NCBI GenBank assembly: GCA_907165275.2
Contig: CAJRBF020000001.1
Location: forward strand, 930,001 to 994,000
Direction: 5' to 3'
Source: Zygaena filipendulae
Taxonomy: Eukaryota > Arthropoda > Insecta > Lepidoptera > Zygaenidae
DNA length: 64,000 nucleotides
Of this stretch, positions 43,650 through 56,593 are shown piece by piece. The first letter of the stretch is position 1. Every line of letters starts with the position of its first letter. The position numbers and the translations under genes are program-made. The notes beneath the pieces are model-generated. The model was not told where the DNA came from. It saw nothing but the letters and a program-made list of their open reading frames with translations, and did no database searches.

Positions 43650-45261
43650 CAGGCTGTTGTTTTGGTCAGCAACGCGCGTAACGGAGGTAGTAATATAACT
43701 AATATGGGTTCTAAAAAAAATATAAAAAAAATATATTTTTTATAATTCGGAACATTATTTAAAAGAAAATCTCTGCACAAGATATCTAAAAATGTTTACA
43801 TTAAATGGTAATTGGTAAAGCCTTAGCGCGTAGACTAGAGCTACGACATCTACGCGCTACGAGCAGCTACATCGCGCGTCGCGTCGTCGCCGGTACCTAC
43901 TTAGGTACGTACCTACTTTTGCACAAACGTTTTACCTATTTAGATCACGGTAAGTAAACAACACATTTTAGACTCTCTTTCCCTCCATATTTTACTGGGC
44001 TTAGGACCGGCAAAGGAACTGAATAATTTAGAAATTATTAAATTAGAAATGACATTTTTATCCATTAATAATATCCATTAAAGTTCTATGGCGCTGTTAT
44101 TAAGTACCTTTGGCGTATTTAAAAAGGTGAACGAACTTATTTACAATCATTAAACGTGATTTACAAATTATTGATTACACATAACACGAAGTCTTCTAAA
44201 AGTTTTTTTTATTTACACTGATTTTACGTTAACGGTTTATCTGTTCAGTGTCTACCGCGTTGCGCGATGCACACAGAAGCACGACATCGCAAATTGTCTT
44301 TTAATCGCAATAAAACAGTTTCATTCTTCGTAATCACTTCTAAAGCGTTCAGTATCTCTTGTTTTAATGTGTTTGTATTTTTTTGTTTGTTTGTTGTATT
44401 CGTCATGCGTACCACTTTACGTCACCCCACAAATAAAAGTCCAATTGAGTTAGATCGGGTGAACGTGGTGGCCACGGTATGGGTCCACCTCTTCCTATCC
44501 AACGATCACCAAACTCCGATGTTAAATGGTCAATGCCAAAGCTTCGCCCAGCATCCCAGGTAGGTATTCGCGCGCGGCTGCGCACGAAAGTAGGTATTCA
44601 AGGACTGCATCTTGAACATTAACAGGGAGCCCAGATTGACCTCTACCTGTTGTGTGACGAGGTGTAGCGAATGTTACCCATTCCCTGAGACTAAAAACAA
44701 CAGTCCTTATGGTGTAACGAGTTTCACTTGGACGAGTTGAAAACGTCGCACTCCACTCGGCCACACTATTCGCTTCATCTTCGCTATTACTAAATACTCA
44801 ATAAATCGTAAATTTCACTATTGGTTAATCCTGCGAACGACCGAGCCATTTTAGCATAGAAACAACGCACGCGCAATAGCCGCGGCTGTGGGAGGCAGAC
44901 TGGCTGGCGCCTGGCGCTGGCCGCTGGCGCTAGCACCGGCGGGCGGGGGGCGGGGGTGGCACATCGCCGCGCCCCCCGGCCCCCGCCGCCCGGCCGCCCC
45001 GCCGCATTCGCCCGCGTTCCCACCGAGGCGGGGTGTATGTAGGTACTATGTACGTAGGTACCATTGCATGCCATATGATGCGCGCCGCGCGCCGCGGTCA
45101 ACGACCGGTAGCGTAGGCTCGCCCGCTTGTATAAACAAAATAAATATTTTTTTCGGATTTTCCTTGAAAAAATAATTATTTTTTTTTATATTTTTTTTGA
45201 CATCAGTATCGTTAGTACAACCACCTCTGTGACGGGCGTTGTTGACCAAAACAACAGCCTG
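43650..45261 (-). mobile_element. Tc1/mariner-superfamily element, decayed
   Basis: Inverted ends of about 55 bp (43650-43705 and 45206-45261) both start caggctgttgttttggtc reading inward, with TA on each side (43648-43649 and 45262-45263). The minus strand holds remnants of a transposase: WPPRSPDLTQLDFYLWGDVK (44585-44403), the usual PDL-x-P-x-D-F-x-L-W end of IS630/Tc1/mariner-type enzymes, and an upstream piece in another frame (44764-44522). A very GC-rich block lies at 44880-45120. There is no intact transposase. Confidence 0.8.
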
Positions 45262-45688
45262 TATATAAACACGCACTATAACCACATATTGACTTTGAAA
45301 TTTTATTTATTAGTTTTTCTGTATCGTCCAAAACATTATCAGTAACATTTTCATCCTTGACAGGATATTGAGCCTTTACTAGCACTTTTGGTTCATCTGA
45401 GTTGCTTACGTCGATTATGCTGACTTTTATTAGCTTCCTGGTTTTTCCTAATGGCTTCCGGCTGGCTACAAATGTTGTGCGAAAGCCCCTCTTTTCAGCT
45501 CTCTGTTTTAAACTTGAACTGCTTGCTTCGTTTTCCTCTTCATGAAATAATGTGTTTTGTGAAAATACCATTGGTTGATGCTTCCTGGACTTCTTCCTTC
45601 TGCTGATTTCAGGAAATTCTTGGCTAAAACCTTCTAGAGGATTTTGAGCGCAAGGTATATCATCGTATACTTCACTAGGAGTAGACAT
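45262..45688 (-). pseudogene. Unknown polinton minus-strand gene, 3'-truncated
   Basis: It reads from ATG 45688: MSTPSEVYDDIPCAQNPLEG, then a Lys/Arg-rich stretch (SRRKKSRKHQPM), Ser/Glu-rich and basic parts, a hydrophobic strand (LIKVSIIDV) and an acidic end (DENVTDNVLDDTEKL). I do not recognise a domain. The Tc1/mariner-like element cuts it at 45262. Just upstream of the ATG the minus strand reads ttattgtttcag, a good splice acceptor, and a gtaagc donor-like site lies ~80 bases further up, so an intron in the leader is possible. Confidence 0.5.
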
Positions 45689-46706
45689 GACCTGAAACAA
45701 TAACAAAAAACCTGTAGTACAATCGGTTTACGTAAGTAACTGAATAAAATAGTAACGAAAAAAATTATAAATGCTTACAGTTCCAAATCGATGCGGTGTG
45801 GTTGACAGTACTTTATTCGAGCACGTCTAGCTAATTACTGTTCGAGGCGCTAAACCAATTAACAAATGAAAGTGCTTAAGTTTTCATGTCCAAACATGCC
45901 ACCGCATGACATTAGCTAGAATGCAGTAGATACTGGGTCACTGTAATCAGATCTGTCGCGTGCGCCATTGTTTTATACGTCATTCATTGACATGTTGAAA
46001 CCTGCACTATGTAGGTATCGTAAGTAGCGTTTTAAATGACTCACCAGTCACCATCACCAATACTAACCGAGTAGGTAGGTACTGTTTGCTTAGTGGTTAG
46101 TGATTCTCTTTTAAATGTTTATGTGGATTTGATTCCCGCTTGAGGAGCAACACTATTTTATTACCAGTTTATTATTATACTATACGTACACAGACCAAGC
46201 ATTAGCAAGATAGAGATAAGATAGCATCTGTAAATGGATCGCAATATTAATTAAAGAGGATAGAAATAAATATAAACGCATAGGATTGCTATTAGAACAT
46301 TTATTTTTAAAAAAGTTAGTCTTACAAGAAATTCTTAAATAATTAGAAATAATGTCTTAATTATATCTAGTAAAAAGAAGATACAATTGAAACCATTGAT
46401 AAGCAAACTCAACTTTAGGTTATTTTTTTCAAATTATTTTTATTTAATGTTAAGGTTATTTAATCTGTGAATATAAAAGACAAGATAGAATTGCTCTTAG
46501 AACGTTTATTTTTTACATGTACAATGTATATTTTAATTATTATTAATTAGGTACATAAATCGACTTACACAAATTTTTATATATATAAAAAAATTACATT
46601 ATACAATTGAAATAGGTACTCACATCATAATATCTTAAATTATTTATTCAAATTATCTAATTCTTGGTTCATATTCACAAAGTAAGACATAATTACGGTA
46701 CAAAAA
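45689..46706. other. Intergenic region without recognised genes
   Basis: AT-rich towards 46706. A segment containing attgctattagaacatttat (46285-46310) is repeated in a degenerate form at about 46490-46515. No trace of a packaging ATPase (no GxxGxGKT-like frame) was seen on either strand. Confidence 0.5.
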
Positions 46707-49700
46707 TTACCACGTATTAAGAATAGACGCATGACCCCACGCTGTCGTAGTCACTTTATCACTCGAAACCAGCCGCTTATCATCGTTACTGGATAACGCA
46801 ACCTTGTTTAGGCTTCGAGTGAAAACCTCGTGTTTTATTGACTTAAATAAAATCATGGTTTTACGCACTATGTCGCCATGATATAAGGTCTTTTCATAGT
46901 CAGATACTGTGAAATCACGAACAACAGACTTTTTAACGCCTTTTGCTTTTTTAATAGTGCTGTTAATGCTTCTAATACAATATAATTTAGAACGTAATCC
47001 AACAAATTCAAGAATTATATTCCCACTCATCTCGTCTTTAAAAAGACCAGGTACTTTTTTATTTATAAGTGGTAAGCTATATGCATTTTCAACAGAAAAA
47101 TTACTAGTATCAAAATAATTCAAGAAATATTGTTTTAAATCGGCATAAAAGTCTTTCGTTTCGATTTGATAAACGAAACTATCAGTATCCGTGTAACACA
47201 TTCGTAAGCAATGCTTATAAAATGGTTTGAAAACTGAATAATGAAAATCATACATGTGACTTTTAGATAACTCTAATACTGTAAATCCAATATATATTGG
47301 CTTATCCAAACCGACACGCTCTGGTTTTGTTTGTATTGCGACCAAATTTTCAGTAAAAACTGAAGTACTATGAAAGTTGAATTTAGAAATTAATTTACTG
47401 GCGGAGGATCTTTTTTTTGTTATATTTTTTTGATCACTCCATTGATTAACTAAATGGACATTGACCCTTTTTTCATTATTTTCTAATGTTTTACCAAAAA
47501 TGCTATTGTTAAGTAATTTAAAAAAATCTTGCTCAAAAGTAGACTGAGCCTTCTGCCTTAAAGTCGTGTTAAGATCAATATATTGTTTTAAATAGGGACT
47601 TTCTTGGAACTGTATAACTCGATGAATTTTTTTTAATATCAACCCATGTTTTAAACATGTTTTTAAATGAACGTAATGAATTACGTAAAAATATTTATCG
47701 TATAGATTGGGTACTAGCTTTGTATTTTTTGCCCCAGGGGGAATGCATTTTTCAGGACAAAATGGTAAATCATTATGTCTATGATGTAACTCTTTTGGAT
47801 ATATCAAATCGACCTCAAGTATAAATCCACATTTAGCATCGTTAGGAACATTAACCACATCAAGTTCATCGATTTCTGCTCGAGTCAAAAATCTAAAATT
47901 TGATAGTGGTAAATAATGACACATGCTGAATCCGTATAAGTTGTTGCAATCTATGTAAACTACGTAATGATCAGGTTGCAAAGGGTCATTTTCAGGCATA
48001 TACTTGTTATTTGCTTTAGCATGTCTGTGCGAGCACATGCATACACCTCCTCTAATACCAGACTGAATCATGCGCACTATAGAAAGATTATCAATAAGTT
48101 CTAATTCGATACCAGTTTTAAAGAACATTGCGTCAAAAGAGAGACTTGGAGCTGTAAGATAAAATGCTGGGTCTAACTGATAATGAAGTTTGCAAGTTTT
48201 TCGGAATTTTTCAAAAATGTCAGTTAGTAAGAGAACATCTGTCTTTAAATATAAATCCGTATATTGACCTAAGTTTTGAATTCCGAATTCAGCCCAAACT
48301 AAATGAGCGTGTTTATAATCTTCATCAGTAATGTGCTCATTAGTAAGGGAACTATAAATTTTTTTTTTATCTGGAAGAGATTGCTCATCAAAACGATCCC
48401 ACTTATTCATATATTCGTAAGGGTAAATGCCTTTGCGCGTAAGTAAATTAAACTGTGCCTGGTTAGGAAAGTAGTTATGCAAATTTACAAACTCTTCTTT
48501 TTTTATTGTCTTTGCTAATTTATCCAAACTAGTACCCAAAAATTTAAACGAATCTACAAAACGTAATTGTATATATTCGTTTGCAGAAATAGAGATAAAT
48601 TTTGCAAAAGAAACGTAATTTTCTTTAGTTTTAGGGATAATCTTAATAGTTTCCGGCAGTTTTATAAACCTAATTGTTTTATAAACAAATGACAATCATA
48701 ACCCGCCAAATTATGGAAAAAAATTGGAACAAATTTCGGTATTTTGTATTTTAGATTGCAAAAAGCGTGTGCCGCACCACGATATTTACCCGTTATATGA
48801 CAATGATCTCTTACTCTATCAGAAAATAGAAGATGTTGACAAATATGACAAAGAGTAGCTTGCATGAAATCAGTGGCATCATGTTCAGTAAAAATTATAG
48901 GAGTACTTTTTGACAAGATCGCATGAATTTCGCGAACATCGCGGTAGATAGCTTCAATAAATTTAGATACACAATCAATACCGCGATATGAAACGTAACG
49001 ATTAAAATTCGGATCCACAGAACAAACAATATTATATGCAAAGGCGGCTGGAATATGATGTTGCAACGTTTTTGTGCTTACAGTGTCGGAAACCGAGCAG
49101 CTATCTTTATGAGCTTCTAATAATATAATTTCGAAATCTGCATAAATTACAAAAGGAACCTTCTGTTTACGATCATAATTTTTGAATTTGATTACGGAAC
49201 CCTTTTCAGGTAATACGGTAACAATACCAGTACATATATGGCTTTCAAGTTCTTCACATGTAGAAAAAAACACGAGACACGTGTCACAAAAATAAAGTTT
49301 CTGATGATGTGCGGTTACCTGCTTTCTGACAAGCCGCGATAAGTTTTTGATAAGACAATAATGCGACGTCACGCCATTATCTAATAATAACAAATGAATA
49401 GTTTTCTTGTTAATTTTGTTTTCAGATTTGTACAAAGGTCCTATAACAGTTTTATTATTTTTTAAACCAAAAATAAGAAAACTCAACTTTGGGTTATTTT
49501 TTTCAAAAATACTGATATCTGTGAATGTAACAGGAAAAGACATTCCATCGATATTGAAAACATCTCGAAAGTCAGGATAGGATGAAACCCGTTCAGAATG
49601 TTTATGAGCTGGAAAAAGAGCCGCTGTTACGCTCCAAAGGAAACAGAATTGATCGTTATTTTTGATATTTATGCACGCTTTTTATTTTGAATTTGCTTAG

Positions 49701-50270
49701 GTAATTTTAAATAAGTAGAGCCACCTAGAGGCTGATACTTATTTATATTAATTTCTAAATGCGAATTACTCAGAAAAGCCCAACCACTGTCACGTTCCTG
49801 AAACTCGTCCATTTTCTTTCTTAGTGTATTCACTAGTTTCGAAAATATATTATCAAAATCATAGTTACGGTAAATTGCCAAATTTTTTGTAATAAATGAT
49901 TTCATTTCTTGCATATTGTTTTTATACAACAAAAAAATGGCAAATAGTTCAAAGTTGACCTTCAAACAGTAATGTTTTTTAGAGCTTCATCTAAAAGTAA
50001 TTTTATTTCATTACGAATAGAGTTAAAGAAACTATCTAATGAGACTTGGTCGGCCTCACTAGCCACAATTCGGTAAGAAGTGATACGCGAACGAAATGCA
50101 GAGCTCACAATTTCCACGCCGTCGCTATGCGTGTCGCGAAGCACCGCGAATTTGTATATGTGGTGAGTTGCTGACTTTAGTAACTCTGTGATGTCGATGT
50201 GTAACAACTGTTTTTGTTTATGGCAACTTTTACCTGTTTGTTTTGATAGAACAGTTTTTGACGTTTGCAT
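46707..50270 (-). pseudogene. Protein-primed family B DNA polymerase of the polinton
   Basis: About 1,180 codons on the minus strand from ATG 50270, broken by three single-base-type frameshifts near 49965, 49680 and 48680. Pieces: 50270-49962 (N-terminal, with FRSRITSYRI); 49980-49669 (DEFQERDSGWAF and NINKYQPLGGSTYLKLP); 49680-48662 (LWSVTAALFPA, exonuclease motif YADFEI, HICQHLL...RDHCHITGKYRGAAH zinc-binding block and FHNLAGYDCHLF); 48690-46707 with polymerase motifs A (YIDCNNLYGFSM), B (KLLNNSIFGKTLEN) and C (YTDTDSF). The catalytic residues themselves are preserved. Family members replicate the element from protein-primed ends. Conserved motifs with few lesions suggest moderate age. Confidence 0.9.
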
Positions 50271-51466
50271 GCGGGTAGACGGTACATGACGTAGCGAGAA
50301 TAGGTGAAGGCAGAGAGCGTTCTGGGAGTTATTATTGTTTCACCGCGGAGAGAAGAGGTACACAGGTGAGTCGCGATATTTTATCATTGGATAACTGTGT
50401 GATAGCCATCTCTAACTCGTTGTACCGTGACGGATGAAACTCTCGTAGCTTAAAGTGAATAATTGTGTAACGCGACCCTGGAGCTGTCGTATCAGCTCGG
50501 GTTAAGATCCGACGTATTGGATCCGGTGGTTTGGGCTGGCTGTGAGGGGTTTTGGAGGAGGCCAGTTAGGGCTAAGGCCCATCGGGCTGACGTCGAGTTG
50601 ACCAGCAATACATAAGCAACGCGTGAGCTTCAGGCTACGTGTGGTCTCGACGTTAGGTGCTACTTCAGGTGCTTTAGTATAATATTAATATAGATCTGTC
50701 TAATGAGCACACGGCGGCTTAAAGTATCTAGCTGTAGCCAGTGCAGGCAGAGTAAAGAACGTAAAACGTTAGAAAGCCCTGATTCGATTTAAAGTAGTAA
50801 CGTAATATCGTTAGTGTGAAATGTACACGAGAGGTTCATCTGACATATGTGATAAGTTACTTAATGGTGATAAGGATGTCGTGCATGCCAGAATGAGTTA
50901 TCAGTTGTAATCCCCCCCGTGGCGTGGCGACATTATGGTGGAGGTGCTGGGATCCGTCGCGTTTGTTGACGGACAGATGGGTCAAAGATTACCTAACGTT
51001 CGTTCAGTGTAATGCTGAATTAGACAAAGGTTTTACTAGCCAAAGTATCGGCTAAAGTTGCTCGACCATAACCGATCAACGGCGTGAGGATATCCAGGAC
51101 AATTATTTATTTATCATTTATTAGCGTAATTGAATTTATTACGTTTTACTTATCGCGATTTTTTAATTTGCGGATTCATCTTTTGTTTACAATAAAAGTA
51201 AAAAATCAAGGTAGGTGGGTATAAGAAATTCATACGGCAAAACAAAAAAAAATATTTATTGTAAAACAACCCTCACAAATACCACCTAAAATTATTAGCA
51301 ATTCGGCTGTATAAAATTGATTTCCTTTGTCTTTTCATAAAACATAAAATTAAAAAACTCCGAAAGGTGTACAGTTTATCGGTTGCGATCATAAAAAGTT
51401 AAAACTTGTCACAAAATAGCGAAGTTATTTGTTTATTTTAACGTTCACGGTAATAAGTGTTGCTAT
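50271..51466. other. Unexplained region upstream of the polymerase
   Basis: Mixed-composition sequence (50271-51100) with no supported gene, then AT-rich to the array edge. It contains a tgtaatccccccc run (50907-50920) like the polypurine-LTR junction of the LTR retrotransposons, and LTR-like CG-rich text, so it may hold an unrelated, decayed LTR. The polinton's own terminal repeat would be expected here; none was recognised, and its partner copy is outside the window or lost. Confidence 0.4.
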
Positions 51467-54143
51467 TGTAACTTACCCCCCCTCGCGCTACTTTCTCCGA
51501 TCTACTTCTTACTACGATGATCTCTAATTTGGCCTGATTGTCTAGTGGTTAGGACTCTAAATTCGTTGTGTGCAGTAACCTATGATTCTTTTAGGTTGAG
51601 ATTGAACTATCGTCTTAGTATTTGCATCATAGTTTTTAGTTTTGGTTAAGTTTATAGCTAAGATTCTAAAGTTAATACATGAACAATCTCTAATTTATGC
51701 TTAGCGAATACACGGACGGTTTTAGATTAGTACACGGACGAATCCCTATTTTTATTGCTTTCGTGCGACCTCTTTCCTAACTTTAGGTGGATGATCTAAT
51801 TTTAATCTATTTATGTGGATGATCTAGTTTTGTTAGTTTGTTTGTGACGACCTGCCTCCCTAACATTATATCGATGCCCTATTTTATTAGTTTGTTTTCC
51901 GGCCTAATCTATTGGCTTGTAGGCTAAGTTTGAATAATCTTGACCCTTATGTTTGTCTATCCCTACAATCTGTTTTAGTTTGTGTTTGTCGGTTTAACCC
52001 CGGTCAACATCTCGTCAAAAGCTACCATTCCTGGCTCAGATGGCTCAGACATTGCCAGGACGCATAAATATATTTAATAAACCACCCAGACGATTCTATT
52101 CCAAGGTCGACCAGATTTTGTCCCCTCAGCATGACGCAAGCATTGGCCACAGGAACCTCAAGTACTACGTGAAATGATTGTTGGCACTGCAACCAATCCC
52201 GACGTCAAACCGAAGGTAAGGCTTCCAGTTAATACATAAGTATTCGCCGGAAGGTGGTATAGCCCCTCCTGCGCTATTCCACGGTGATGACCATCCAGCA
52301 CAATGCCTTCGTCACCTCCCCCAACCTGTTTCACAAGGTAGAGGATCATTCTAGATAGTTACATCTAAGATCATTCACCAGCGTCCGTTTCAGGAATCCA
52401 GTGAGGAGACTGTACGTCCCCAGTCCGAAGACTACCGCCGCGTTGGAGCCATGGTGAGCCCTTGAATATGTGCCAGCCCGAAGACCAGGGTTGGGTGGGA
52501 CCACCACAAACCAAACCCCAGCACAGTGATCCAAAATTGTATGTGTGTGTTGTCGGAGACCAATCTCTCCCTGGAACCTGGAACTTCAGCTGATGAACTC
52601 TCTGTCATACTGCAAGCAGTGAGGCCGTAGCCTAGCCGTAGCTGTAGAGTTGAATGGCTCTCTCTCCCCTGTGAACCCACTCGGGCATCCAACTCGTTCT
52701 GCCACATCAGAACATTGGCAAGCACATCGTGTTGAAAAACACAAAGGTTGCCGAGAATCTAGCGTCAGCGACGAGGTCGCCAACAGCCGATCCCCCAGCC
52801 TCTGCACAACGGTCTCGATCGCAAAGCGCAGGGACCTACGTAAGCATACATGTGGTTGCGAGTCACAGTAGCTCCAGTCTGTCTCTGCAGCCAGCAATCG
52901 AGCTACAGAGCGCATTGGCCCATCGATAATATTTGTAATAAAAAGAAAGGTAAAACAGAAAGAAGAGCGAACAACCCTTCCCTGGTGTAGGAGAGGGCCG
53001 GCATCTCCAGTCAGCCGCATCGGTGATATGTAGATTGAATAACACGGAAGGCGTTGTTATTCAAGGTAAGGTACAAGGCGCACAACGAAACTCGTCACGG
53101 CGCAGATGACTCAAGGCGCGGATTTTTACCCATCTACGCCATCATACGCTCGCGACGTGCAATGTCCAACCGTTCAAGATTAGAGTTCCGTTTGCTTCGA
53201 GCCTATTTGGTACTGTGATTTGAAGATCCTTCCTCGTGACTAATGTTTTCAGGTCTACGCTCGAGATATCCTAACGGACGTCAAGTGCACTGACAGACCT
53301 TCGCACAAAAACATTAAACCACTCTGCGCTATCGCTCGCTCAACAAGACTATTCGTAACGAACCGTCTTTTGTAATGATAAAATCAATACAAATATTCTA
53401 CTCAAAGCATCTCGTTCACGAGGCGCATCGGCCCACATACGCTTTCATGCGACCACCAAGTATCACAATCGCGCATGCTCGCCGCTGCACAACGCAATCA
53501 GGACACAATGCGTAATGACGAAACTTCCAGGTCGCGTGTACGAATCCTTGCACAAACCGATAAATCGTTCTGCGCGCAGACCGCTCGACCACGACGTACT
53601 TTGCATGAATATTATTTATTAAAAAATTTGTATGAGAAAATAAATTGATAAATGTGCAATAATATTATATTTATTGTCCCTTAGACGTTCCCTCCCCAGC
53701 GCATTCGTTTATTATTACACTATTATCAATTTACTTTCCCAACAAACTTTTGTCGTCAGGACATTTTTTTACCTCCGTATTCCCCGTAGATATACGGCTC
53801 GTGGATACTGGCGGTGCGTTCGGCCCTGTATTCCGAGACGCCTGCATGGGGGGATTCGCGTTTTCTAACTTGCTCCTATACTCTCGAAATTCAATATACA
53901 TTTGGTATTCCCTAATACAAGCACTTTCTTTCATATAATATTTTGTTCTAACTTCTTTAGTTTAGGAGTTATTATTGATAAACGTACTAAAACTTATTTT
54001 CGATGTTATTTGAACCGCAATGTCCTCTAATATGTTTTAAATGTAATTTTATAGGTGTATTTTATTATCTTCTATACTTTAATAATTATTTAAGATTTTA
54101 ATTATAACCAAAAAAATTTTGTAGGACCTTATGGGTCGTCACA
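51467..54143 (-). repeat. LTR-B copy 1
   Basis: 2,677 bp, TGTGACGACCC (54143) to GTAAGTTACA (51467) on the minus strand. It is uninterrupted and includes the empty site of the CsRn1-type gypsy (near 52408). Frames within it (for example 53020-52586) recur in every copy because the DNA is nearly identical and show no protein motif. Confidence 0.92.
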
Positions 54144-54613
54144 ATCCCCCCCCAAAGTTTAATGGAACACTGTGGAATTTAACTTTTAATCTCCTAACGC
54201 CGCCTAAGTGTGTTATAAATTTATTTTGGTTTTCGGGAAACGACCGCCCCAACGCCCCTCCAACCACATTCACTGGTAACCAATACAATACTGAAACGCA
54301 TTAACCGATCTCTGAACGTTGTTATCTCTAAATTGATAAGTTTATTTTATTTCGTTGAACGAAAAAAATTTTGATGACGTTATTTAACCGCAAGTTGTTA
54401 GTATTAAATTTCGAACTATACTGATACGCCAATTGAATGTGATTGAGTCATTTCTCCCTGACCCAATTTATTTAATCAAAATAAATTTACAATCACATTA
54501 TTATTTTAGGTTACATAAGTTGTTTAGTTATATTAATCTAAATCACATAAGTTGTTTACATCTTATACCTAACTTACATTAGTTTGACATTTATTAGTTA
54601 CTAGCACTTTTAT

Positions 54614-56593
54614 TTATTTATAGTATTTATATAAATGAATCGCGTTATAATTTCCTTTCAAGGTTCCGGTGTTTACGTCGTGTAACGTGTATACATTATT
54701 AAAAGGCACCGCAGCCACTACATAAGGACCCTCATATAGAAACTCAAACTTTTTGGTCTCTTTCCTATCCTTAACAGACCTATTGTCTTTCCGAATTTTT
54801 ACCAAGTCTCCTACTTGAAACAAAATTAATCTGTGTTTTCTGTCTTATTTCGAGCGACGCATTAAGCTTGCATTTTTCAGATTTTCCCGAACTAAATTTC
54901 TAACACGTTCTAAATTTAAAGGTTCTCTTTCGAGTTTAAGTTTATCGCCGAATGAAATTTTATTCGATTCGCCGTACATAATTTCACACGGTGTGAAGCC
55001 TGTACTATCGTGATGACTATTATTATATAATTCCTCCAAGGCTGGCAAGATAGTTGGCCAAGACTTATGATTCGCGCGACAATAAGTCCTGAACAACCTA
55101 CCCAACTCCTTGTTTACTCGCTCTACGGTGTTAGGTCTAGGATTTCTTACAGTCGTATAAATCGGTTTACAACCTAGCGCCCTGACACCCCCTTTCCAAA
55201 CTATACTAATAAATTGTTTTCCATTATCCGTCATAATGGCTTTTGGTTTGATTATTTCCGTAAAATGTTTAAATTTAGTTAAGACGCTTTTCCCGGTTGC
55301 ATTTTTCAATGAATACATTTTAATAAACTTACTAAACGAATCTTGAAACACTATTATAAGTCTGGCCCCGAGATTACCCGCTGGTAATGGCCCATAAAGA
55401 TCCGCCATAACTATATCTCCTATGTCCCTAGACAATATTGATTGACACGGCCCTACATATTTTATATTTTCGCTCTTCGACATTTGACAAATATGACAAA
55501 CCTTAACCCTCTTCCTAACATCTTTGGTAAGTGAACCCCAGTAAAATCTATCTCTAATGTATTTAATTATTTTATAAGCACCTTGATGACCCATCTCAAG
55601 GTGCACCTGATCAATTACATCATTAACTAAACTTCTTGGAAGGTACACGACTTCCCTGCGCGTTTCTATTGAATCATAATACAAGATATTATCCCGCAAT
55701 TTGCAACGTAAGGTAATTCTATCAGATCTACACTGCGCAACACTTATACGTCCTAAACATTCTCTAATATCTTTAATTTCGTTATCTAATGACTGCAACT
55801 CCGATAATTTATTTAATTTTTCCTTGAGCTCAACGTTGTCCGCGCTCTCCACGTATAGTATCTCGAAACATTTTTCCCTATCCTCTTGTATTTGTTTACC
55901 GGCAGGGAGATACCTTGGCAATATGTCTGCAACCAAATTTTGTCTACCCGATATGTGTTCCACCGTGTAATCGAATTGTTCCAAATATAATATCCAACGC
56001 GTAACCCTACTGTTATACAACTTCTAGTTTTTAATAAACGTTAACGCCTTATGATCTGTTTTGATCGTAAATTTTGCTCCCCGTAAATACGTTTCGAACT
56101 TTTTAATACTACTAATTATCGCGTAAAACTCTTGTTCTGTAACTGTCCAATTTAATTCCGGCCCCTTCAACGTTCTACTGTGATACCCTAATACTTTCAT
56201 TTCATTTTTGTCATCTAACTGATAGAGTACCCCAGCTAACCCTATGCCTGAGCTATCTGTTTGCAAATAATATGGTTTATTAAAATCTGGATGATGTAAC
56301 ATTACCGTCTGTATGAATCTAGTTTTTAATAATTCGAACGCCCTCTGTTCCTCGCTGCCCCATTTCCACGCCTGAAGCTTCTTTAATAACTTACATAACG
56401 GTAAGATTAATATACTATAATCACGAATAAATCTACGATAGAAATTGCAAAGTCCTAAGAACGCGCGTAATTGTTTTAGCTTTTTAGGTTGCGGAAAATC
56501 TCTAATACTCTTCAATTTATCTGGGTCCGAATTAGCGCCTTGTCGCTTACCCATTTTAAACGTTTTTAATTTTAATTGTTTTTTATTTATCAC
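54614..56593 (-). pseudogene. LTR-B gag-start/RNase H-integrase fusion frame, copy 1
   Basis: One continuous frame of 660 codons. After a short lead, the gag start MGKRQGAN runs directly into SDPDKLKSIRDFPQPKK, which in element A lies after the reverse transcriptase active site. The rest follows: RNase H (LQTDSSGIGLAG), integrase zinc finger (CHICQMSK), core (VMADLYGPLPAG, IMTDNGKQF, NTVERVNKELGR) and C-terminal domain (FQVGDLVKIRKDNRS). Most of gag, the G-patch, the protease and the catalytic half of the reverse transcriptase are gone. Nonsense codons stand at 56024-56026 (Trp in element A) and 54845-54847 (Tyr in A). It cannot move on its own. Confidence 0.85.

Larger units (their letters stand above)
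31744..50270. mobile_element. Decayed polinton/adintovirus-like element
   Basis: The gene set is diagnostic for polintons (Mavericks) and the related adintoviruses: integrase with chromodomain, adenain-like protease, penton, hexon-type major capsid protein and protein-primed family B DNA polymerase, with capsid genes and polymerase on opposite strands. The FtsK-type packaging ATPase, the integrase catalytic core and the terminal inverted repeats were not found. Foreign insertions: a palindromic region (about 33936-37020), an RTE LINE (37328-41953), a LINE tail (42416-42539) and a Tc1/mariner-like element (43650-45261). Several small genes remain open while the capsid and polymerase genes are broken, so this is an endogenous fossil. 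Confidence 0.88.

Noticed and set aside
44790..45175. GC-rich Pro/Arg/Gly frames on both strands
   Set aside because: Composition-driven frames within the decayed Tc1/mariner-like element; no transposase motif there.
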